This document shows positions 24,205-28,805 of a DNA stretch of 28,805 nucleotides, one piece after another. A model generated the notes under the pieces. That model had not been told where the DNA came from and did no database searches. It was given only the letters and a program-made list of their open reading frames with translations. The position numbers and the translations under genes were made by a program. The stretch comes from CAZRZN01 sp964604565 (GTDB lineage Bacteria; Pseudomonadota; Alphaproteobacteria; Rhodobacterales; Rhodobacteraceae). Position 1 is the stretch's first letter. Each line of letters opens with the position of its first letter. The stretch lies in assembly GCA_964604565.1 (NCBI GenBank), contig CAZRZN010000025.1, positions 1 to 28,805 on the forward strand. The letters run 5' to 3'.

Positions 24205-24615
24205 CTGTCTGCGACGACAACCGCGGTACATGCCGCTGAACAAGGCCGGGGCTTCTCGGCCATGACATCGAACCGGCCGAATGCCGAAGACCTGTTGGCG
24301 GCCGTGCTCGAAATCCTTTCGGACAACAAGGCGGAAGACATCGTGCAGATTGATCTGCGCGGGAAGTCGTCCGTTTGCGACTACATGGTCATCGCCTCGG
24401 GGAGATCCTCGCGGCAAGTCGCTGCCCTGTCGGAAAAATTGGCCGAAGAGCTGAAGCAGGCCCATGCCGTGCCATCCACCATGGAAGGCAAGGAAACCGG
24501 AGACTGGGTGCTCATCGACGCCGGAGATATCGTGGTGCATGTCTTTCGACCGGAGGTGCGCGAGTTCTACCAGCTCGAAAAGATGTGGTTGCCTGTGGGG
24601 TCCCCCCAGGCCTGA
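24205..24615 (+). CDS. rsfS: Ribosomal silencing factor RsfS
   Basis: RsfS (YbeB/Iojap family) binds uL14 on the 50S subunit and blocks subunit joining when nutrients are low. The core shows KAEDIVQIDLRGKSSVCDYMVI, SGRSSRQV, GDWVLIDAGDIVVHVF and REFYQLEKMW, all family hallmarks. From the ATG at 24262 it is 117 residues, the usual length. From the CTG at 24205 it would be 136, adding 19 residues rich in Ala and Thr. I give the CTG because only it has a well-spaced AGGAGG site, but the ATG with translational coupling is equally possible. It is followed 3 bases later by rlmH, a widespread pairing. Confidence 0.88.
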   Translation: MSATTTAVHAAEQGRGFSAMTSNRPNAEDLLAAVLEILSDNKAEDIVQIDLRGKSSVCDYMVIASGRSSRQVAALSEKLAEELKQAHAVPSTMEGKETGDWVLIDAGDIVVHVFRPEVREFYQLEKMWLPVGSPQA

Positions 24616-24618
24616 CGC

Positions 24619-25089
24619 ATGAGAGTGCATCTTTGCGTGGTCGGCCGGCTCCGGAAAGGGCCGGAGAAGACTCTGGTCGATGAGTATCTGATGCGATTCG
24701 ACCGCAGCGGCCGCGCCATGGCACTCGGACCGGCGGTCCTGCACGAGGTCGAGGACAAGAAGGGCGGCGGGGTCACGGCTGAGGCTGCGCTGCTGCGCCG
24801 GGCTATCCCGAACGGGGCCAAGATCTGCGCACTTGACGAGCGTGGACAGCGCTGGTCCTCGCCGGAGTTTTCACAAAGACTTGCGCACTGGCGGGACGAC
24901 GGGGAACAGGACCTTGCCTTTGTGATCGGCGGGGCCGACGGGATCGACGCTGGCTTGCGGGACGATGCACAGGACCTTCTTTCCTTCGGTCCGATGGTCT
25001 GGCCACATATGCTGGTCCGGGTGATGCTTGCCGAACAGATGTACCGTGCGGCGACCATTCTTGCGGGCACGCCATACCACAGGGTTTGA
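24619..25089 (+). CDS. rlmH: 23S rRNA pseudouridine-1915 N3-methyltransferase RlmH
   Basis: SPOUT-family methyltransferase that methylates pseudouridine 1915 in helix 69 of 23S rRNA, acting on assembled 70S ribosomes with S-adenosylmethionine. The 156-residue product has the trefoil-knot signatures LDERGQRWSSPEFS (72-85), FVIGGADG (101-108) and the C-terminal WPHMLVRVMLAEQMYRA followed by GTPYHR. Length is standard. It starts 3 bases after the rsfS stop, so it is co-transcribed. It is followed directly by the structured intergenic element that probably ends the transcript. Confidence 0.96.
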   Translation: MRVHLCVVGRLRKGPEKTLVDEYLMRFDRSGRAMALGPAVLHEVEDKKGGGVTAEAALLRRAIPNGAKICALDERGQRWSSPEFSQRLAHWRDDGEQDLAFVIGGADGIDAGLRDDAQDLLSFGPMVWPHMLVRVMLAEQMYRAATILAGTPYHRV

Positions 25090-25154
25090 GGGGCTCCGCC
25101 CCCGCCGCCCTTTCGGGCGGCTCCCCCGGGATATTTATCGCCCGAAGAAGGGCC
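25090..25154 (+). repeat. Structured intergenic element / terminator after rlmH
   Basis: Immediately after the rlmH stop come two hairpins: GGGGC-TCC-GCCCC (25090-25102) and GCCGCCC-TTTC-GGGCGGC (25104-25121). A CCCGGGATATTTATCGCCCG stretch and GAAGAAGGG follow. I recall very similar hairpin plus 'gggatattt...gaagaag' cassettes at gene ends across Rhodobacterales, so I read it as one copy of a dispersed element acting as a terminator. Only one clear copy is in this window, so the repeat claim rests on memory. The hairpins are seen directly. Confidence 0.55.
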
Positions 25155-25175
25155 GCGTGCCGCGATAAGACCGCG

Positions 25176-26000
25176 TCAGGTGGCGTAGGCGATCCATAGA
25201 AGGGCAAGGCCAAGGATCACCCGATAGACCACATAGGGCGTGAAACTGACCGAGCGCAGCAGACGCATCATGAAGGAAAGCGCACCGATCGCCGCGACGA
25301 AGGCGAAACCCGCCGCGATCGCGCCGTCACGTGCCGCTGCCGCATCTGCTGTTGCCGCGACCTCAACCCCCAGAAGCGCACCGGACGCAAGGATGGTGGG
25401 AATCGACATGAGCATGGCGAGCTTTGCGCCGTCGTGGCGGGTATAGCCCAGATACCGCGCAGCGGTGATCGTGATGCCGGACCTCGACGTTCCGGGTATC
25501 AGCGCCACTGCCTGCCAGAGGCCCATTACGATGGCCTCGCGCAGCGTCCAGTCCGTCTGGACCCTTGTCTGGGGGCTGCGCATGTCGACCCAGTAGAGCA
25601 CCAGCCCGAAGATCAGCATGGCCCAGCCGATCACCGCCGTGGAACGCAGCATGCCGTCAAGGCCACTGACCTTCAGCGCGAGACCACACAAGATCACGGG
25701 GATTGTCGCGATCAGCAGGAGAAAGGCGAGACGGGCACCCGGCGTGTCGATGCGGCCCCTGACCATCCGCAACGTGCCAAACGCTGCCATCTTCACGTCG
25801 GAGCGGAAATAAAGGATGACCGCGAGGAGCGTGCCAAGGTGCACGGCCACGTCGATGACCTGTCCCTGATCCTGCATTCCGGAAAGATTCGGCAGCAGGA
25901 TCAGATGACCCGAGGACGATATCGGCAGGAACTCCGTAACACCTTGGATCAGGGCGAGAATAAGGAGGTGTGTCAACGGCATTGGGGTGGGTCCGATCAT
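25176..26000 (-). CDS. uppP: Undecaprenyl-diphosphate phosphatase UppP (BacA)
   Basis: Inner-membrane enzyme that converts undecaprenyl diphosphate to the monophosphate carrier for cell-wall synthesis; high levels give bacitracin resistance. From the ATG at 26000 it has 274 residues and about eight membrane segments. Both active-site motifs are intact: E23-F-L-P-I-S-S-S-G-H32 and P169-G-T-S-R-S-G175. An AAGAG lies about 7 bases before this ATG. The frame extends to 26135, but that part is AT-rich intergenic DNA. An ATG at 25982 is a possible shorter start without a ribosome site. It is convergent with rlmH and divergent from gltD. Confidence 0.95.
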   Translation of the reverse strand: MIGPTPMPLTHLLILALIQGVTEFLPISSSGHLILLPNLSGMQDQGQVIDVAVHLGTLLAVILYFRSDVKMAAFGTLRMVRGRIDTPGARLAFLLLIATIPVILCGLALKVSGLDGMLRSTAVIGWAMLIFGLVLYWVDMRSPQTRVQTDWTLREAIVMGLWQAVALIPGTSRSGITITAARYLGYTRHDGAKLAMLMSIPTILASGALLGVEVAATADAAAARDGAIAAGFAFVAAIGALSFMMRLLRSVSFTPYVVYRVILGLALLWIAYAT

Positions 26001-26208
26001 TCTTGTGCTCTTTGGTATAACCCCTTGTTTCAGCGATAAAAGCGGGAATATATGTCCGGTTTGATACCTAAAATTACCGCATTGCAGCATGACATGCCGG
26101 TTCACCGCCAAAATAATTGCCATATAGGTCAGCATTTGTGACTTTTATTTCTCTGACAGCTTCGGTAAGGAGGCCTCCACACAAGCTTCAACTGCGAAGG
26201 GTCGAGGA

Positions 26209-27645
26209 ATGGCAAAGCAACAGATGCTGAAGTTCGTCACCGTCGAACGCGAGACGCCCGAGAAACGCGGCGCCGCGGCGCGGAAGTCGGATTTCGATGA
26301 GATCTACGCGGAATACGCTGAAACCAAGGCCGAGGAACAGGCCGGGCGCTGCAGCCAGTGCGGCGTGCCTTATTGCCAGACCCATTGCCCGTTGCACAAC
26401 AATATTCCCGATTGGCTGCGACTGACCGCGACAGGACGCCTTCGGGAGGCCTATGAGATCAGCCAGGCCACCAATACCTTTCCCGAGATCTGCGGCCGGA
26501 TCTGTCCGCAGGACCGGCTGTGCGAGGGCAATTGCGTCATCGAGCAATCCGGCCATGGCACCGTCACCATCGGCGCGGTGGAGAAATACATCACCGACAC
26601 CGCCTGGGACGAAGGCTGGGTCCAGCCCATCAAACCGGCGCAGGAACGCAGTGAAAGCGTTGGCATCATCGGCGCAGGCCCCGGCGGACTGGCGGCAGCG
26701 GACATGCTGCGCCGGGCCGGCGTGCAAGTCACTGTATATGATCGCTACGATCGGGCGGGCGGGCTGATGACCTACGGCATTCCCGGCTTCAAGCTGGAAA
26801 AGCCGATCGTCATGCGCCGCAATGAACAGCTTGAACAGGGCGGCGTGCGCTTTGTCATGAATTGCAACGTGGGCGACGACATTTCCTTTGAGGAAATCCG
26901 GGCACAACACGACGCGGTCATCCTGGCAACGGGTGTCTACAAGTCGCGCGATCTCGATGCGCCGGGTTCGGATGCCGGCGGACTCGTGCGGGCCATCGAC
27001 TATCTGACCGCCTCCAACCGGGCGGTGAACTTTGGTGACGACGTTCCCGCATTCACGAACGGCGAATTGAATGCCAAGGGCAAGCGCGTCGTGGTGATCG
27101 GTGGCGGCGACACGGCCATGGATTGTGTGCGCACCGCCATCCGCCAGGGCGCCGAAAGCGTGAAATGCCTGTATCGCCGGGACCGGACCAACATGCCCGG
27201 CAGCCAACGCGAAGTCCAGAATGCCGAGGAGGAGGGTGTGGTTTTCGAATGGCTGACCGCGCCCAAGGGCTTCAAGGGCGACCCGGTCGAAGCGGTCGTC
27301 GTGGAGCGGATGCGCCTGGGCGCGCCGGATGCGACGGGCCGCCAGAAACCGGAAGTGATCGAAGGGTCGGATTACGACGAACCTGCGGATCTTGTGATCA
27401 AGGCGCTTGGCTTCGAGGCCGAGGATCTGCCAATGCTCTGGGGGTGTCCGGAACTGGAAGTGACGCGCTGGGGCACCGTCAAGGCGGAATTCACCTCCGG
27501 TCGCACGGCTCTGCCGGGCGTTTACGCGGTGGGCGACATCGTTCGCGGCGCGAGCCTTGTGGTCTGGGCCATCCGCGACGGGCGCGATTGCGTCGAGGCG
27601 CTGCTGTCGGACCTTGCATCAAAGGATGCGGTTGCGGCGGAATGA
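26209..27645 (+). CDS. gltD: Glutamate synthase (NADPH) small subunit GltD
   Basis: Beta subunit of NADPH-GOGAT; it takes electrons from NADPH and passes them to the large subunit GltB for glutamate formation. The 478 residues begin with a double [4Fe-4S] domain (C48, C51, C56, C60; C95, C99, C105, C109). The FAD-binding GIIGAGPGG motif (152-160) and the NADPH-binding VVVIGGGDTA motif (294-303) follow. The C-terminal YAVGDIVRGASLVVWAI completes the FAD site. The ATG has AAGGG 7 bases upstream. The partner gltB is not in the window; it may lie beyond the 3' end. The AT-rich 208 bp upstream are shared with divergent uppP. Confidence 0.95.
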   Translation: MAKQQMLKFVTVERETPEKRGAAARKSDFDEIYAEYAETKAEEQAGRCSQCGVPYCQTHCPLHNNIPDWLRLTATGRLREAYEISQATNTFPEICGRICPQDRLCEGNCVIEQSGHGTVTIGAVEKYITDTAWDEGWVQPIKPAQERSESVGIIGAGPGGLAAADMLRRAGVQVTVYDRYDRAGGLMTYGIPGFKLEKPIVMRRNEQLEQGGVRFVMNCNVGDDISFEEIRAQHDAVILATGVYKSRDLDAPGSDAGGLVRAIDYLTASNRAVNFGDDVPAFTNGELNAKGKRVVVIGGGDTAMDCVRTAIRQGAESVKCLYRRDRTNMPGSQREVQNAEEEGVVFEWLTAPKGFKGDPVEAVVVERMRLGAPDATGRQKPEVIEGSDYDEPADLVIKALGFEAEDLPMLWGCPELEVTRWGTVKAEFTSGRTALPGVYAVGDIVRGASLVVWAIRDGRDCVEALLSDLASKDAVAAE

Positions 27646-27770
27646 CGTTCTGAAACCGGATCACGAGGGCCTTTCCCATGTGACGGCCCCCGCAAGGCGG
27701 CTTGGTCTGAGAAGGAACACGACCGGTTCTACGGAGAGATCCTCGGTATCGACCGTATGGAGGCGAAACA

Positions 27771-28499
27771 ATGGCACGGGCGGAGATGATCGGCATGCAA
27801 CGGGCGGGCCTTTCGGCGGCGTTGGCGCTTTTCTGCGCGCCGGGTGCCCAGGGTCAGGGCGCCGGCGCCTTCGTGCCACCCGAGGGATGCCAGACCTACC
27901 TCACGGTGCAGTCGCGCAGTTGCGTCGTGACAAACCACTTTGTCTGCCCCCAGATTGATCCGGATGACAAGTTTCGAACCGATTTCGGCGAGGCTGGACC
28001 GTTTTTCACAAGCCGTATCGACGGGGACGCGCAATGGGTGGCCAGTGGTCCGCCTGACGATCCGCAAAGAACCCGCACGGTGGACCCGGTCAATGATCGA
28101 GGCAGCGCCCGCGAGTTGATCGAAACGGGCGTCGACAGCTTTGACTTCTATCAGACGAACCCTGTCGAAGGGCGGACTCGCGTGACCGGCTTTGACCGCG
28201 TGCTCGGCGAGGTGGAAATCGATGGGGAGCCACTCTATCGCACCGAATTCGAGATGACGCGCCGCGACGCAAGCGGACAGGTGATCGAACATGCCATCGG
28301 TCGGGAATACGTATCCGACAGGCACCGACGGTTCTTTGCAGGCTACTCCGCCGATCTTGTCGATGGCGCAGAGCGCAACAAACGCGATCGCAGCCCGGTC
28401 GAATTCATCTATCCAGGCGAGCAAGGTTTCGGCGCGACCTATCCGCGTTACGACTGCGACCTGATGAGCGCCCTGCCCCGCCCGGAGGATGCGGCATGA
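27771..28499 (+). CDS. Secreted protein of unknown function
   Basis: I do not recognise this 242-residue protein. It has a likely signal peptide (about 1-28, with LSAALALFCAPGAQG). The mature part has five cysteines (including GCQTYL, RSCVV and FVCPQ near the start, and YDCDLM near the end), which fits disulfide bonding in the periplasm. The middle is acidic and beta-rich, with EVEIDGEPLYRTEFEMTRRD. GGAGG lies 7 bases before the ATG. Its TGA overlaps the next ATG as ATGA, so it is coupled to the GFA-type gene. Position after gltD, 125 bp away, suggests shared transcription but gives no function. Confidence 0.75.
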   Translation: MARAEMIGMQRAGLSAALALFCAPGAQGQGAGAFVPPEGCQTYLTVQSRSCVVTNHFVCPQIDPDDKFRTDFGEAGPFFTSRIDGDAQWVASGPPDDPQRTRTVDPVNDRGSARELIETGVDSFDFYQTNPVEGRTRVTGFDRVLGEVEIDGEPLYRTEFEMTRRDASGQVIEHAIGREYVSDRHRRFFAGYSADLVDGAERNKRDRSPVEFIYPGEQGFGATYPRYDCDLMSALPRPEDAA

Positions 28500-28805
28500 A
28501 GACCCGGGAAGGCGGATGCTTGTGCGGTGCGGTCCGTTTCACCGCGAGAAACGTGCCGGCAAAGGCTGTCGCCTGCCATTGCGACATGTGCCGCCCTTGG
28601 ACCGGGTCCGCGCTGATCGGCGTGACAGTGCCTGAGGGTGACGACACCTCGGAAGACGAGACAGATCTGGCACGCATCCAATCCTCGCATTGGGATTTTT
28701 GCAAAATCTCCCTGGCGGAATATCTTGAGGGCCGTAAGGACCAGCAAGAAGGGACGCCTTGCCGGCGTCATTGCCCGGATACATCAGCGGCCGCGCAAGT
28801 CATGA
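28496..28805 (+). CDS. GFA-type (glutathione-dependent formaldehyde-activating-like) zinc protein, 3' partial or disrupted
   Basis: The first 45 or so residues are typical of the GFA/CENP-V family: GGCLCGAVRF (C8, C10) and ACHCDMCRPWTGSAL (C27, C29, C32), which hold zinc ions. From about residue 48 the sequence becomes atypical. After LARIQSSHWD the expected cysteine-rich segment with an aromatic-rich strand does not appear in this frame. The frame is still open at the window end. This may be an indel, a chimeric contig end or a divergent protein. The start overlaps the stop of the preceding secreted-protein gene. Members of the family have varied, mostly unproven substrates. Confidence 0.7.
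   Translation, partial: MKTREGGCLCGAVRFTARNVPAKAVACHCDMCRPWTGSALIGVTVPEGDDTSEDETDLARIQSSHWDFCKISLAEYLEGRKDQQEGTPCRRHCPDTSAAAQVM

Noticed and set aside
26001..26208. Specific promoters for uppP and gltD
   Set aside because: The region is AT-rich and surely holds them, but several -10-like boxes exist and none has a well-spaced -35 match.
1..28805. Mobile elements, CRISPR arrays, phage or defence genes
   Set aside because: I found no transposase, integrase, direct-repeat array or recognisable defence gene; the window is mostly housekeeping and metabolic genes.

Overview
The window is GC-rich DNA from an alphaproteobacterium, most likely a member of the Rhodobacterales (Roseobacter group). The basis is protein-level resemblance and gene order: mreBCD-mrdAB, mutY divergent from a DciA-like (DUF721) gene and dsbA, an ALDH16-type aldehyde dehydrogenase next to deoC, and a structured intergenic element after rlmH of a kind I recall from that order. 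It looks like draft sequence: it opens inside mreB, contains a run of exactly 100 Ns (23376-23475), and its last ORF is still open at the end. No transposase, integrase, prophage, CRISPR array, tRNA or rRNA was seen, so most of it reads as ordinary chromosome.

Layout. 1-5258 (+): cell-elongation cluster mreB(partial)-mreC-mreD-mrdA(PBP2)-rodA, the last four overlapping by a few bases. 5339-7689 (-): DciA-like gene, dsbA and a family III CoA-transferase, the last two overlapping by ATGA. 7769-8827 (+): mutY, interrupted by an in-frame TGA exactly where the first [4Fe-4S] cysteine codon should be. 8828-9350 has no convincing gene. 9351-10271 (+): family II pyrophosphatase ppaC, with a terminator shared with a convergent gamma-butyrobetaine-hydroxylase-like dioxygenase (-). 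sfsA (-) lies next to that. 12432-15525 (+): a MoCF/CinA-like protein, then a tightly overlapping GNAT / AhpD-like / OmpA-like trio. 15816-16721 (-): LysR regulator. 16929-17372 (+): secreted DUF4399 protein with a strong terminator. 17484-20232 (-): a DJ-1/PfpI protein and fadH. 20739-24024 (+): deoC and an ALDH16-like two-domain aldehyde dehydrogenase containing the sequence gap. 24205-25089 (+): rsfS-rlmH, ribosome-linked genes with a recognisable promoter. 25176-26000 (-): uppP. 26209-28805 (+): gltD, a secreted protein of unknown function, and the start of a GFA-type zinc protein.

How the genes work together. The first block builds the Rod complex: the MreB filament, its MreC/MreD membrane partners, the transpeptidase PBP2 and the glycosyltransferase RodA. 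UppP recycles the undecaprenyl carrier that this machinery uses. DeoC releases acetaldehyde and glyceraldehyde-3-phosphate, and the adjacent aldehyde dehydrogenase could oxidise the aldehyde. RsfS and RlmH both act on the large ribosomal subunit. FadH, the CoA-transferase and the dioxygenase point to varied acyl and carnitine-like catabolism.

The strongest oddity is mutY. A single TGA replaces the first iron-sulfur cysteine while about 150 codons downstream stay intact. It may be a base error, a fresh null mutation or, less likely, a recoded selenocysteine. A weak hairpin with a SECIS-like loop follows it. Secondary oddities are an AGGAGG site that points to a CTG start or a coupled leader peptide for rsfS, a similar mini-ORF before ppaC, and a catalytically degenerate second ALDH domain.
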